Below, in pieces: positions 54,853-63,473 of a stretch of DNA of 64,000 nucleotides. Made by a program: the position numbers and the translations under genes. The DNA lies in the IMG/VR virus record IMGVR_UViG_3300030419_006839, positions 1 through 64,000 of that record. One strand, 5' to 3'. Position 1 is the stretch's first letter. Every line of letters begins with the position of its first letter. The notes beneath the pieces were generated by a model, which ran no database searches, was not told where the DNA came from, and saw only the letters and a program-made list of their open reading frames with translations. Source of the stretch: a virus.

Positions 54853-57800
54853 ATGGGATACGTTCCATTACATGTACATTCACACTTTTCACTACTTGAT
54901 GGTTTAGAATCACCAAAACAACTAATACAGAGGGCTAAAGATGTTGGTATAGATGCATTAGCCTTAACTGATCATGGTACTATGGGTGGTCTTATAGATT
55001 TTTATTTTAGCTGTAAAGAAGAAAACATAAAGCCAATTATGGGTTCTGAATTTTATTTTGCAGAAGATAGATTAATTAAAGAAAAAACTGCTCATGGAAA
55101 TTCTAACTATCATCAAACAATTCTTGCAAAAAACATAGAAGGTTGGAAAAACTTAATCACTCTGACTACAGAAGCAGCATCAACTGGTTTTTATAGAAAC
55201 CCTAGAATAGATTTTTCCTTATTAGAACAACATAATGATGGATTAATAGTTGGATCTGGTTGTGCTGCTAGTATAATAAGTAAATGTATTGAATCTGATG
55301 ACTTTTCTAAAGTCAAATGGCTATTTAACTTCTTTAAAAAGAATTTTGATGGAAGATTTTTTGCTGAATTAACCTCCATAGAAAATATATATGAAAATGG
55401 AGACTTAGCCGTAGATCAGAAAAAGATAAATAAATACCTAATTCAATATGCTAAAGAGTTTGGTATTCCTTTCACAATAATGTCAGATGCCCACTACGCT
55501 GAAAAAGAGCATTATGATGAACACGATCTTCTACTTGCAGTTCAGACTAAGAAAAAACTGAAAGATAAAGATAGATTTAGATTTGGAACTAAAGAAGTTT
55601 GGCTAAAAAGTGAAGATGATATGTGGGATTATTGGCATAGAGAAGGTAAGGATCATATATCAGAAGATGATTTTGCTACAGCACTAGAAAATACTGTTAA
55701 AATAGCAGAAATGACTTCTATTGATTTAGAAGAATATTATAAATCATATCGTATGCCTAAACTAGATGTTAAAGATGCAAGAGAAGCTCTCTTTAATCGT
55801 GCTTTAAACAATAAAGAAAGAACTATGTTAATAAACAGGTTGTCTGACTCAGAACAATCTAAATATGTTTCTAGGTTAAATCGTGAATTAAATTTAATAG
55901 TAGATCAAGGATTTGCATCTTATTTCATGATGACTGCGGATTTAACTGACCATATGCGTGAGAATAAGATAATGAAAGGTTTAGCTAGAGGTTCCGCAGG
56001 AGGCTCTCTTTTGGCGTATATGCTTGGCATTACCGATATTGACCCTATCACACACAACCTATCATTTGAACGCTTCATGAACGAAGATAAAGCGTCTATG
56101 CCCGATATAGATATAGACATAGATGATGAAAAACGACAAGAAATCTTAGACTATTTTATAGGTAAATATGGAACAGACAACGTTTCTCAAATAGGAACTA
56201 GAATAACAATGCAATCTAAGTTAGCTAGTAAAGATGTTGGTAGAACTTTAGGTATTTCTTTCGATAAGTTAAATGATTTAAGTGATGATTTGGAAGTCTT
56301 ATCTACAGTTAACAACTTCAAGGGAACAAAGGAGGAAATAAACAACATTATTTCAGGTTTGAATGAACAATTAATCAGTTCAAATCCATCTCAGAATAGT
56401 AAGTTAACTAAGAAATTAGAATCTTGGAAAAAAATTAAAAATATTTCTGAAAAACACCCACAATGGCTACCTATGTCATCTAGAGTGTCTGGAAAACCAA
56501 AAGCAATAGGTAAACATGCTGCAGGTATTGTTGTGGCAGATGACTCATTAAAGAAAATATTACCACTACAACATGCTAAGAATGAAACATTGGTGACTGA
56601 GTGGTCTGATGGCCTTTCAAGAAAAGAATTATCTGATGTTGTAAAGGTATTAAAGTTTGATTTATTGGGGCTTTCTAATTTAGGTATAATTCAGAACACT
56701 ATTGACCTTATTAGACAGAGACATAATGAAACAAAAAGATTAGATTTAAATCTTTCTGACCAAAACATACTAAATTCAATCGTTTTAGATGATCCGTATG
56801 TTTTTGACAATTGTTTACCTAATAAATTAATGGGAGTTTTTCAATTTGACACATATGCTGCAGAAAGAGTGCTTAATCTTATAACTCCTGAGAATATTAT
56901 TGAACTTTGTGCATTAAATGCCATGAATAGACCTGCTGCTTTACAGGCAAATGTTCCATTTATGTACGCACAGAGAAAAACTGGAAAAACAAAAATAGAA
57001 TATTCCCATCCATTAATGGAAGAAATATTAAAGGAAACCTATGGATTAATAATATATCAAGAGCAAGTCATGGAGATTGCCAATAAGATAGGAGGATTAA
57101 CTCCAGCAGAAACAGATAAGTTTAGAAAGGTTCTAGTTAAGGTAACTGAATCTAATAAAGAAAAAGAAGATAAAGAAAGGATAAGTTTAATTGATAAATT
57201 TCAGGTTGGTGCATTAGAGAAAGGAATGAGTCCTGATGACATAGTTTCTTTATCAGAAAAGTTAATTTATTTTTCAGGATATGGGTTTAATAAATCTCAT
57301 AGTAGATCTTATGCCTTATTAGCATATTACACTATGTATTTAAAAACTTATTTTTATCCAGAATTTTTAACGGCATATTTAAATAAAAGACCAGAGAATT
57401 TAGATAGAGCTATAAGAGAAGCTGGATTCGATATGTTTTTACCAGTAGATGTGAATCAATCTAATAATAGTTTTATTTTAGATGAAAGTGGTAGAATAAG
57501 AGTAGGTTTTTCAGCAATAAAAGGTTTAGGTGCAGTTGCAGTAAAGGAAATAGTAGAAAAAAGACCTTTTATGGACTTAGATGATTTAAAAAATAAGGTT
57601 GAAAAAAGAAAGGTAAATAAGACTAGAATTTCTGCGTTAATAAAGAGTGGTGCTTTAACTTCTTTGAAGGTGAAAACCAACCTAGAGTCTGAGTTACAGG
57701 TTTTAGGAATACCTCTTTGGTCAATTAAAAAACAACTTTTCTTGATAAAAAGATTAAAAAATGATCTTAGATTACCTGCTAGAGGTAGTCAGGTTTTAAA

Positions 57801-58065
57801 CAATGAGGATATAGACTACGTTGAAGATGGAACTTCTGTAATTTCTTTAGGATTTATAAATAAGATTGAAAAGAAATTTAAATCTGGAGGATATTTGGCA
57901 GAGTTATATGATGGAACTTCATATGTTTCCCTAGTTAAGTATTCTTTAAATCAAAATGATACATACCCTAGATTGGGTCAAATAGTATTGATTGAAGGGG
58001 AAAAGAAGACATATGCTAAACACAACTCTACTCAATTAATGGTCAATAGGGTAAAGGGGTTTTAA
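54853..58065 (+). CDS. dnaE: DNA polymerase III alpha subunit, DnaE type (C family)
   Basis: A 1070-residue C-family polymerase, the phage replicase. The PHP domain is at 1-230, with HVHSHFSLLDG (7-17), LTDHGTMGG, GSEFYF and SDAHYAEKEHYDEHD all kept, so its metal site looks intact. The catalytic palm has LARGSAGGSLLAYMLG (377-392) and PDIDIDID (417-424), matching the two catalytic aspartates of E. coli PDFDVDF; the third should be in KFDLLGLSNLG. Then come fingers (YGLIIYQEQVMEIA, GYGFNKSHSRSYALLAYYTM) and, near the end, helix-hairpin and OB-like segments. It is about 90 residues shorter than E. coli DnaE. AAGGAG precedes the start. Confidence 0.93.
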   Translation: MGYVPLHVHSHFSLLDGLESPKQLIQRAKDVGIDALALTDHGTMGGLIDFYFSCKEENIKPIMGSEFYFAEDRLIKEKTAHGNSNYHQTILAKNIEGWKNLITLTTEAASTGFYRNPRIDFSLLEQHNDGLIVGSGCAASIISKCIESDDFSKVKWLFNFFKKNFDGRFFAELTSIENIYENGDLAVDQKKINKYLIQYAKEFGIPFTIMSDAHYAEKEHYDEHDLLLAVQTKKKLKDKDRFRFGTKEVWLKSEDDMWDYWHREGKDHISEDDFATALENTVKIAEMTSIDLEEYYKSYRMPKLDVKDAREALFNRALNNKERTMLINRLSDSEQSKYVSRLNRELNLIVDQGFASYFMMTADLTDHMRENKIMKGLARGSAGGSLLAYMLGITDIDPITHNLSFERFMNEDKASMPDIDIDIDDEKRQEILDYFIGKYGTDNVSQIGTRITMQSKLASKDVGRTLGISFDKLNDLSDDLEVLSTVNNFKGTKEEINNIISGLNEQLISSNPSQNSKLTKKLESWKKIKNISEKHPQWLPMSSRVSGKPKAIGKHAAGIVVADDSLKKILPLQHAKNETLVTEWSDGLSRKELSDVVKVLKFDLLGLSNLGIIQNTIDLIRQRHNETKRLDLNLSDQNILNSIVLDDPYVFDNCLPNKLMGVFQFDTYAAERVLNLITPENIIELCALNAMNRPAALQANVPFMYAQRKTGKTKIEYSHPLMEEILKETYGLIIYQEQVMEIANKIGGLTPAETDKFRKVLVKVTESNKEKEDKERISLIDKFQVGALEKGMSPDDIVSLSEKLIYFSGYGFNKSHSRSYALLAYYTMYLKTYFYPEFLTAYLNKRPENLDRAIREAGFDMFLPVDVNQSNNSFILDESGRIRVGFSAIKGLGAVAVKEIVEKRPFMDLDDLKNKVEKRKVNKTRISALIKSGALTSLKVKTNLESELQVLGIPLWSIKKQLFLIKRLKNDLRLPARGSQVLNNEDIDYVEDGTSVISLGFINKIEKKFKSGGYLAELYDGTSYVSLVKYSLNQNDTYPRLGQIVLIEGEKKTYAKHNSTQLMVNRVKGF

Positions 58066-58838
58066 TGAAAAAAATTATTATTGTTTTGTTTTTATTTTCA
58101 ATTAGTTGTTTTGCAAAAGATCTTTATCATAATAAAAATCTTATTTATTTTTGGAATTTTGATAATGAAAGAAGATTTTTAATAGACGTTAAATCAAATA
58201 CAATAGCACATAAAAGAGGAACTGTAAGGTGGATTCCAAGAGAGTATTCATATAATAATTCACCTGTTATTCATATACATGGTAATATAGATCCTAATTC
58301 TAGTTTTACAATACCTGCTAGATACCTTGAGCGTGAATTAAATGAGTGGACACTTGATTTTGAGTTTGGGGCTGGAAGTCATGATTTGGATCATACAAAT
58401 AGGGATAATGGAGAATTAATGCCCTTTGGTCAGATACTCAGATGGGGTGATTTAAGAATTACTTTTTATCAAGATTCTGCTCAAGGATGGAAAGGAATCG
58501 TGAGAATAATATATCAGGGTCAGAAGAGAACTATTGAGTATTTACGAGGGTTTAAATATTATTACATGGCAGTTAGATCGGAAGAAAATGGTATTTCAAT
58601 TTGGCTAGATTCTTATTGTACTGATTATATTGAGATACCTAGAACTTCTGTAGTTGGTTTACCAATAGTTTTTGGAGGTAATGGGTTTGCTGGTAGGTTT
58701 GATGATATAAAGGTCTATAATGAAAGACTTAAACCCTGGGAAATAACAAGTAATTATTGGGGGAAAGAGTTAAATATTGAATCTAAAGACAAATTAATAT
58801 TTTTATGGTCAAAAATAAAAAAACAAGGAGATTTATAG
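58065..58838 (+). CDS. Secreted LamG/concanavalin-like protein
   Basis: A 257-residue protein with a clear signal peptide (MKKIIIVLFLFSISCFA, likely cut before KD). Cys15 is not in a good lipobox. The mature part looks like a laminin-G/concanavalin-A-like jelly roll: LIYFWNFDNERRFLIDVKSN at its start, WTLDFEFGAGSHDLDHTN in the middle, YYYMAVRSEENGISIWLDSY and GFAGRFDDIKVYNERLKPWE near the end, the last being the usual LamG closing motif. Such domains bind glycans. Export from the infected host and a start overlapping the polymerase stop (TAATG) are odd for a phage replication region. It might coat the cell surface or modify phage adsorption. Confidence 0.7.
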   Translation: MKKIIIVLFLFSISCFAKDLYHNKNLIYFWNFDNERRFLIDVKSNTIAHKRGTVRWIPREYSYNNSPVIHIHGNIDPNSSFTIPARYLERELNEWTLDFEFGAGSHDLDHTNRDNGELMPFGQILRWGDLRITFYQDSAQGWKGIVRIIYQGQKRTIEYLRGFKYYYMAVRSEENGISIWLDSYCTDYIEIPRTSVVGLPIVFGGNGFAGRFDDIKVYNERLKPWEITSNYWGKELNIESKDKLIFLWSKIKKQGDL

Positions 58839-58839
58839 A

Positions 58840-59085
58840 ATGGTAAATACGAAAATATTTATTGTTCTTTTAAAATATGGTTGGAATGTGAGAAGAAAAA
58901 ATTGGTGGTATAGGTTTCCATTTATTCCAATACCACCAAGAAATTGGTTGTTGTGGAGGTTTGAAACAGCTTGGGGGATTGATTCAAGAACATTCAAACT
59001 ATCAGACTTACCTCCTGTTAATAAAATAATTAAAGATGTTTGGAAGTTTGGACATTGGTTGAGTTATATAGGGAGATATAGATGA
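58840..59085 (+). CDS. Small aromatic, basic protein, unknown
   Basis: An 81-residue protein rich in tryptophan, arginine and proline (NWWYRFPFIPIPPRNWLLWR). The hydrophobic stretches are short and broken by charged residues, so it may be membrane-associated rather than membrane-spanning. AAGGAG lies about 8 bases before the start. It overlaps the HNH-like gene at its end. No family recognised. Confidence 0.6.
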   Translation: MVNTKIFIVLLKYGWNVRRKNWWYRFPFIPIPPRNWLLWRFETAWGIDSRTFKLSDLPPVNKIIKDVWKFGHWLSYIGRYR

Positions 59086-59627
59086 AGAAAGAACGGGGAA
59101 GAAAAAGAACTAAGAAATATGAAAAAGGAAATGAAGCTTGGAATTTAAAAGATTCTGATTGGAGATGCCCATCTTGCTCTAGACTTAAGGATGAAATATT
59201 AAGATTTGAGGATGGTAAGTGGATTGGGGGTCTTCATGAACATCATGACCATTCAAATGATTGGCAAAGTAGGAGTGATGCAAGTAGGGTTAAGTTTCTA
59301 GCAATACATATTTGTGATCAATGTAATCATGCAGATGGATTAATTAAAAAACAATATCCTGGAATAATTGATGATGAGTTCTCTTTCTCACCGATTCAAA
59401 TTGGAATGTTTGTTACAGCTAGTCCGAATAAAAAGCATAGGATAAACTATGTCAAAGCATTAGAAATATACTATGAAGAAATTGATATGGGTATGGATGA
59501 ATTTGAGATCTATTATAGAGATATGGTTAATGATGAAACTAACAACTTTGCTATTCATGCGATATATAAAAGAATGATTAAAGAAGGAACTAAGCCATCG
59601 ACCTACTTTGAGAGCCAATATGTATAA
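59082..59627 (+). CDS. HNH/His-Me finger-like zinc protein
   Basis: A 181-residue protein. It has CPSC (Cys29, Cys32), then a histidine cluster LHEHHDHSNDW (His52, 54, 55, 57), and then HICDQCNHADG (His76, Cys78, Cys81, His83). The order CxxC, HHxH, CxxCN-xxDG is that of HNH nucleases with a structural zinc site. The C-terminal half is helical and unknown. HNH proteins in phages act as nicking or homing nucleases or in packaging and repair. Its place before the SbcC-like ATPase fits a repair role, but activity is unproven. It overlaps both flanking genes. Confidence 0.55.
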   Translation: MKKERGRKRTKKYEKGNEAWNLKDSDWRCPSCSRLKDEILRFEDGKWIGGLHEHHDHSNDWQSRSDASRVKFLAIHICDQCNHADGLIKKQYPGIIDDEFSFSPIQIGMFVTASPNKKHRINYVKALEIYYEEIDMGMDEFEIYYRDMVNDETNNFAIHAIYKRMIKEGTKPSTYFESQYV

Positions 59628-60600
59628 GATAGAAACTATTAAAATAAATAATGTTCAGTCTTGGAAAAATGCTACTTTTAATTTCAGCAACTTTAATATT
59701 ATCAGAGGAAGATCTAATTCTGGTAAAAGTGCCTTAATTAAATCAATATCAATGGTTTTTGCAAATGAGTGGGATTCTTCTTGGTTAAGGCAGGGAGAAA
59801 ACACTTGTTTCGTAGAAATATACTTTAAAGGTGGTAATTACATTAAAAGAATTAGAGGAAGTCAGAATAGTGTTGAAATAAAAAACGAAAAAGGATCAAA
59901 TAAATATACAAGCTTTTCTACTAAGTATCCTCAAGAAGTTTTAGATTTTTTAAACAATACTGACTACAACATAGGTTTTCAATTTGATTCTCACTTTTTT
60001 ATAAGTGAATCTCCAAATAAGAGAGCTAATACGCTTAGTTCTTTTACTGATTTGTCAAAGGTTGATAATATGTTGGATAGGGTTAAGTCATTAATAAATG
60101 AGAATAGAAGTAATAAGAAATTTGTAACAAATGAAATAGAAAACATAACTGATAAAATAAATAAAAAAAATAATGAAAGTTTTCCAAACAAGGATGATGT
60201 AGTTAATCTAATAAAGGAATTATCACTTGTTGAAGAAATGAAGAAAAAACTATCATTTAGGCAAGAGTTAAGTAACGTGAATAGTAATATCATATTATTA
60301 TCAAGATCCTTACTACTTAGGAAAAGTTTTAAAAGGTTATCCTTAAATAGAGATTTAGTTAATTTAAAAAAAATAATGATGAAAGAGGAAGTTTATTCTG
60401 AAATAATAAGTAAGTTAAAAGTTATTTCAAAAAGAAAAAACTTTTTAAAAAGTACTCAAGAGTTGAAAGTTGTCAACGAAACCTTAGACTTTATTTCTTT
60501 AAAAATTAAAGAATTAGAGAAAGAAAAAGTTGGGAAAATTTGTCCAACTTGCAATACTGAATATAGAGGTGCAATTAGTAATGGTACATTTAATTCGTAA
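59620..60600 (+). CDS. Half-length Rad50/SbcC-like ATPase ending at a zinc hook
   Basis: A 326-residue protein. It starts YKIETIKINNVQSWKNATFN, then the Walker A loop GRSNSGKS, an SMC/Rad50 lobe-I pattern, and a coiled coil from about residue 145. It ends 15 residues after KICPTCNTEY, the CPxC zinc hook. A normal SbcC continues with a returning coil, signature motif and Walker B; none is encoded in this or the next gene. The product is thus the N-terminal half of a Rad50. ATG 59620 is preferred to the upstream TTG 59608. The SbcD-like nuclease lies 1.3 kb downstream. Confidence 0.75.
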   Translation: MYKIETIKINNVQSWKNATFNFSNFNIIRGRSNSGKSALIKSISMVFANEWDSSWLRQGENTCFVEIYFKGGNYIKRIRGSQNSVEIKNEKGSNKYTSFSTKYPQEVLDFLNNTDYNIGFQFDSHFFISESPNKRANTLSSFTDLSKVDNMLDRVKSLINENRSNKKFVTNEIENITDKINKKNNESFPNKDDVVNLIKELSLVEEMKKKLSFRQELSNVNSNIILLSRSLLLRKSFKRLSLNRDLVNLKKIMMKEEVYSEIISKLKVISKRKNFLKSTQELKVVNETLDFISLKIKELEKEKVGKICPTCNTEYRGAISNGTFNS

Positions 60601-60832
60601 AGAAGGATATAAGGAATATCAGGTTTTTTTATCTTCTATGAATGAAAGTTCTTCCATAATAGAAGTAGTTACTTATGACGCATTGGAACCAAGAAAAGAT
60701 TCGTTACCGTTGTGGGTAGACACAAATAATGTAGAAATACAAAATTCAGACCAAGTAGAATCTAAATTCCATAGTTTTATGGATAATGAAGGCACAGAAA
60801 AAATAACAACTTTAGGTGGGTTTCGTAACTAA
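60581..60832 (+). CDS. Small protein, unknown
   Basis: An 83-residue protein, MVHLIRKEGYKEYQVFLSSM... with a central SSIIEVVTYDALEPRKDSLP and ending TTLGGFRN. ATG 60581 has GAGGT about 10 bases upstream and lies in the last bases of the ATPase gene, so it is chosen over a possible earlier in-frame start. It does not resemble the missing C-terminal half of SbcC. Its stop overlaps the next start (TAATG). Confidence 0.55.
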   Translation: MVHLIRKEGYKEYQVFLSSMNESSSIIEVVTYDALEPRKDSLPLWVDTNNVEIQNSDQVESKFHSFMDNEGTEKITTLGGFRN

Positions 60833-61053
60833 TGAAAGATCTTAGAGAATGGAGTATAATTAGCTCTGGTGATAAAAACTACATAATTGTAGATTATGAC
60901 TATGAAAATTATGAAGCGGAATTAGCTGAATGGACTTTCGAGATAGGAGATAAAACTGCTTTACAAATCGTAGAAAACATTCTAGATTTAAAATCTGAAA
61001 TGTTCTTAGATATAAATCAAGTAAAAAAAATGGAAAGATTATTTGAATGGTAG
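60832..61053 (+). CDS. Small acidic protein, unknown
   Basis: A 73-residue protein (MKDLREWSIISSGDKNYIIV...), strongly acidic and aromatic, with DYDYENYEAELAEWTFEIGD and a closing helix. AGGTGGG lies upstream. It is probably a small mixed alpha/beta protein. No family recognised; it is co-transcribed with the ATPase and SbcD-like genes. Confidence 0.55.
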   Translation: MKDLREWSIISSGDKNYIIVDYDYENYEAELAEWTFEIGDKTALQIVENILDLKSEMFLDINQVKKMERLFEW

Positions 61054-61060
61054 GTTTATT

Positions 61061-61240
61061 ATGAGTAAGAAAAAAGAAACTAGTGTTAAAGATGTTTATA
61101 ATGACTATACAAACAATTACGGTTGTTGGTCTATATCTGATATAATAAGTGAATTGTGTGAAATAAAACGAGAAAAGAAGCTTAATAGTGAATATAGTTT
61201 CTTTTTTTCTGAAAAAAAACCTAAAGTTAAATCAAAATAG
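61061..61240 (+). CDS. Small basic protein, unknown
   Basis: A 59-residue lysine-rich protein starting MSKKKETSVKDVYNDYTNNY. The ATG at 61061 is favoured over the in-frame TTG at 61043, although its AGG ribosome site is weak. The last residues (KKPKVKSK) are basic. No domain recognised. It ends right at a promoter-like element. Confidence 0.5.
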   Translation: MSKKKETSVKDVYNDYTNNYGCWSISDIISELCEIKREKKLNSEYSFFFSEKKPKVKSK

Positions 61241-61258
61241 TCGATATATATAATATAG
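61238..61258 (+). promoter_or_regulatory. Promoter candidate before the SbcD-side genes
   Basis: AGTCGATATATATAATATAG contains TATAAT at 61249-61254 within the same TATATAATATA core seen at 34256 and 54819, here directly preceded by a GTCGATA box. It lies 34 bases before an ATG with a strong GGAGGGGAG site. No clear -35 at standard spacing. Confidence 0.55.
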
Positions 61259-61287
61259 GCATTTCAAACCTAATTTGGAGGGGAGAT

Positions 61288-61488
61288 ATGAGTATTGTTG
61301 TTTTAGAAAAAGAAGAAGGTGTAATAAATGTAGACTTTAAAAAAATAAAAGAAAATAGAGATAGACAAAAGACATTCCAAGAATTATTGTCTACAATAGA
61401 TCTAACTCCACTTGAACCAGAAAATATACAATATCATGAAGAAATAACTTTATTTCAAACAATAGAGAAGGATGACTGTGAAAATTGA
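61288..61488 (+). CDS. Small acidic protein, unknown
   Basis: A 66-residue protein (MSIVVLEKEEGVINVDFKKI...) with the best ribosome site of this region (GGAGGGGAG). It is first after the 61238 promoter candidate. Mostly charged; no recognised domain. It overlaps the next gene by 17 bases in a different frame. Confidence 0.6.
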   Translation: MSIVVLEKEEGVINVDFKKIKENRDRQKTFQELLSTIDLTPLEPENIQYHEEITLFQTIEKDDCEN

Positions 61489-61717
61489 TTATTTTAAAAG
61501 TTTAGTAGGCAAACATATATATGAATTAGTTATAGATGGTGGTCAAACATATAAGGACGTAAAAGTAGTTAAATTGCTATGGGACGATATGAATGATTTA
61601 ATTTACTTATCCTACATTGAAAATAATTCAATAGGTTTTTATTGTGATGTTAAAACAATAAAATCAGTATCAACAGATGGTGTTTTATCCCAATGGTTTG
61701 ATGAAGATGAAATATAA
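61472..61717 (+). CDS. Small beta-rich protein, unknown
   Basis: An 81-residue protein (MTVKIDYFKSLVGKHIYELV...). It has a strand-turn-strand beginning (KHIYELVIDGGQTYKDVKVV) and an acidic end (WFDEDEI), like a small SH3-type barrel. GAGAAGG precedes the start. No family recognised. Confidence 0.6.
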   Translation: MTVKIDYFKSLVGKHIYELVIDGGQTYKDVKVVKLLWDDMNDLIYLSYIENNSIGFYCDVKTIKSVSTDGVLSQWFDEDEI

Positions 61718-61731
61718 ATTAGGAGGTGTAA

Positions 61732-61881
61732 ATGTCAGACGGTCCATGTCCTAAATGTTCCGTTCTAAAGGAAAAGTTTGGAAAATATTGGTGTTGGGTT
61801 GTTTTTAAAAACAACAAACTTAAAACAGTTTTAAGGACAAAAAAAGAAGCATTAAGTTGGGTGAGGAAAAATTGCGAATAG
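61732..61881 (+). CDS. 49-residue CPxC zinc-ribbon-like microprotein
   Basis: A 49-residue frame starting MSDGPCPKCSVLKEKFGKYW, with a CPKC pair (residues 6-9) and further cysteines in WCW and at the end (KNCE). A strong AGGAGGTG is 5 bases before the ATG. The middle (WVVFKNNKLKTVLRTKKEAL) is basic. It resembles half of a small zinc ribbon; with only one full CxxC pair it might dimerise round a metal or bind the SbcD-like nuclease. Its stop overlaps the next start codon in another frame, a tight coupling. Confidence 0.7.
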   Translation: MSDGPCPKCSVLKEKFGKYWCWVVFKNNKLKTVLRTKKEALSWVRKNCE

Positions 61882-62762
61882 TATTTTTTACAGACCCTCA
61901 TTTAAGTGTTAAAAAACCATCTTGTAGGAAAGATGATTATCATAATACAATAAACAGTAAGTTAGACGAAATAATACAAGAGTCTAAACTTAGTGATTAT
62001 GTTATAAGTGCAGGGGATATTTTCGATAGATATAATCCAGTGATAAGGACAATGAATGTTTTTATGAATTTCATAGATAAACTTCATTGTCCTTTAGTTT
62101 TGTGTGCTGGAAATCATGATTTACAAGGAAATAATTATGAACAAATAGAGTCTACAGGTATAGGACATGTTTGTAGATTTTTCTCTGATAAAAAGGTGGT
62201 GTTGTTAAATATAGATAGAAAAAAATATAGTTTAAGTCATAATGTAGACATTTGGTTTAAAGAAACTGATCCTATTAAAAGTATGAAGTTTTTTAATGTA
62301 GAAAAAGAAAAGGCAATTAATTTTGGCATTATTCATGATATGGTTATAAATAATGAGTTTTTTGATAATTTTACCTTATTGGAAGATTTTGAAACTAATT
62401 TGGATTTATTGTTTAATGGTCATTACCATCCAGGGCATGAACATAGATACATTAATAAAACTCATTTTGTTAATACTGGAGCAATGTCTAGAATGTCTTT
62501 AGGTAAGTCAGATATTACGAGAAAACCTAAGTATGCAATTATAACTGTGAATGAGGAGGAAAAAAATATAGAAGTAGATTATAAGTCGTTTGCTTCATAT
62601 GAGAAAGATGTTTTTCACCAAGTAATTAAGTCTTCATATCAAGAGTTTTTTGATAACATAGAGGAAAAAGCAATAGATAATGATGTTATTTCTTTTATGT
62701 TTGATGAATCAAACAAACTTAGTGAATCAGCTAGAAATGTTTTAAGGGAAATATATGATTAA
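61872..62762 (+). CDS. sbcD: SbcD/Mre11-like exonuclease subunit
   Basis: A 296-residue calcineurin-like metallophosphoesterase. All five motifs are visible: TDPHL (Asp8, His10), SAGDIFDRYN (Asp49), AGNHDL (Asn81, His82, Asp83), GIIHD and NGHYHPGHEH (about 183-190). This is the Mre11/SbcD pattern of a Mn-dependent dsDNA exonuclease/ssDNA endonuclease that works with SbcC/Rad50 in phage DNA recombination and end processing. TTG 61872 is chosen as start since GAGG lies 5 bases before it; an earlier TTG at 61857 lacks a site. It is shorter than E. coli SbcD (about 400) and lacks most of the capping domain. Confidence 0.88.
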   Translation: MRIVFFTDPHLSVKKPSCRKDDYHNTINSKLDEIIQESKLSDYVISAGDIFDRYNPVIRTMNVFMNFIDKLHCPLVLCAGNHDLQGNNYEQIESTGIGHVCRFFSDKKVVLLNIDRKKYSLSHNVDIWFKETDPIKSMKFFNVEKEKAINFGIIHDMVINNEFFDNFTLLEDFETNLDLLFNGHYHPGHEHRYINKTHFVNTGAMSRMSLGKSDITRKPKYAIITVNEEEKNIEVDYKSFASYEKDVFHQVIKSSYQEFFDNIEEKAIDNDVISFMFDESNKLSESARNVLREIYD

Positions 62763-63045
62763 GAATTTAAAAGAAGTATTAGCTAAAGAATATCCATATG
62801 CGGTTTATTTAGATTCTTTTGATGATTGTTTTGTTGGTATTTTAGAAAAGCAAGGATCTCCACAAACCTCATGTTACAATAAGGAGAAAATGATAATCAG
62901 TATGATGAAAAAGATGAACTTAAGTTTTGAAGAGACTAATCTCTTTTTTGAAAAATTTATATTAACTCAAGGTGCTGGATTGATAACTCCTTCATTTATT
63001 CATTTTCCTGTTGAGATAGAAAAAGATATATCGAGGCATATTTAA
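62755..63045 (+). CDS. Conserved-looking small protein, unknown
   Basis: A 96-residue protein starting MIKNLKEVLAKEYPYAVYLD, continuing SFDDCFVGILEKQGSPQTSC and ending with a helical part and FIHFPVEIEKDISRHI. It overlaps the SbcD-like gene by 8 bases and has AAGGGA upstream. The opening looks like a small alpha/beta regulatory protein. Function unknown; the coupling suggests a link with the nuclease. Confidence 0.6.
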   Translation: MIKNLKEVLAKEYPYAVYLDSFDDCFVGILEKQGSPQTSCYNKEKMIISMMKKMNLSFEETNLFFEKFILTQGAGLITPSFIHFPVEIEKDISRHI

Positions 63046-63272
63046 TGGAGTTTAATGAGATACAGGAAAAAATAAAAATGTATGAAATGGAATATCAAAA
63101 ACTCTTAGGAGTTAAAGAAAGATTAATTAAACAATTAGAAATGGAGGGATATTCAAAAGAAGAAATAGAAACAATAGATTTTGAAAAAGTTTCAATAGAA
63201 ATGGAAGAAAGTATATTGAATGTTAAGACAGAAATTGAAAAAATGGAAGAACAATTGGTCAGAAACAAATAA
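63045..63272 (+). CDS. Small coiled-coil protein
   Basis: A 75-residue protein, almost entirely predicted helix: an N-terminal coil (KIKMYEMEYQKLLGVKERLI), a short turn (GYSKEEIETID) and a second coil (SILNVKTEIEKMEEQLVRNK). It starts on the last base of the previous stop with GAGG upstream. A helical hairpin of this kind often acts as an adaptor. No family recognised. Confidence 0.6.
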   Translation: MEFNEIQEKIKMYEMEYQKLLGVKERLIKQLEMEGYSKEEIETIDFEKVSIEMEESILNVKTEIEKMEEQLVRNK

Positions 63273-63299
63273 TGTCCGATAATAAAAAGGAGTCATAAG

Positions 63300-63473
63300 T
63301 TGGAAATAACAATTAAAGTTACATGTTTTAATCCTGGTTGTGATGTTTTCATAACAACAACGTTAGAAGAATTTGATTCTACAACATGTAAGAACATAAT
63401 AAAACAATTATCTATAGAAGTAATGAACATTATGAACAACAGAGAGTTGGATAATAAAAAAGAGGAACAATGA
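63300..63473 (+). CDS. 57-residue protein with TTG start
   Basis: A short frame that starts at TTG 63300 with AAGGAG seven bases before it, reading (M)EITIKVTCFNPGCDVFITTT and ending in a charged helix (NNRELDNKKEEQ). It has CxxxxxC spacing (CFNPGC), too loose for a confident zinc finger. Its stop overlaps the start of the PQ-loop gene as ATGA, so the two are translationally coupled. Function unknown. Confidence 0.55.
   Translation: MEITIKVTCFNPGCDVFITTTLEEFDSTTCKNIIKQLSIEVMNIMNNRELDNKKEEQ

Noticed and set aside
58065-58838. Lipoprotein signal in the LamG-like protein
   Set aside because: The residues before Cys15 (SIS) do not give a normal lipobox; cleavage after CFA by signal peptidase I is more likely.
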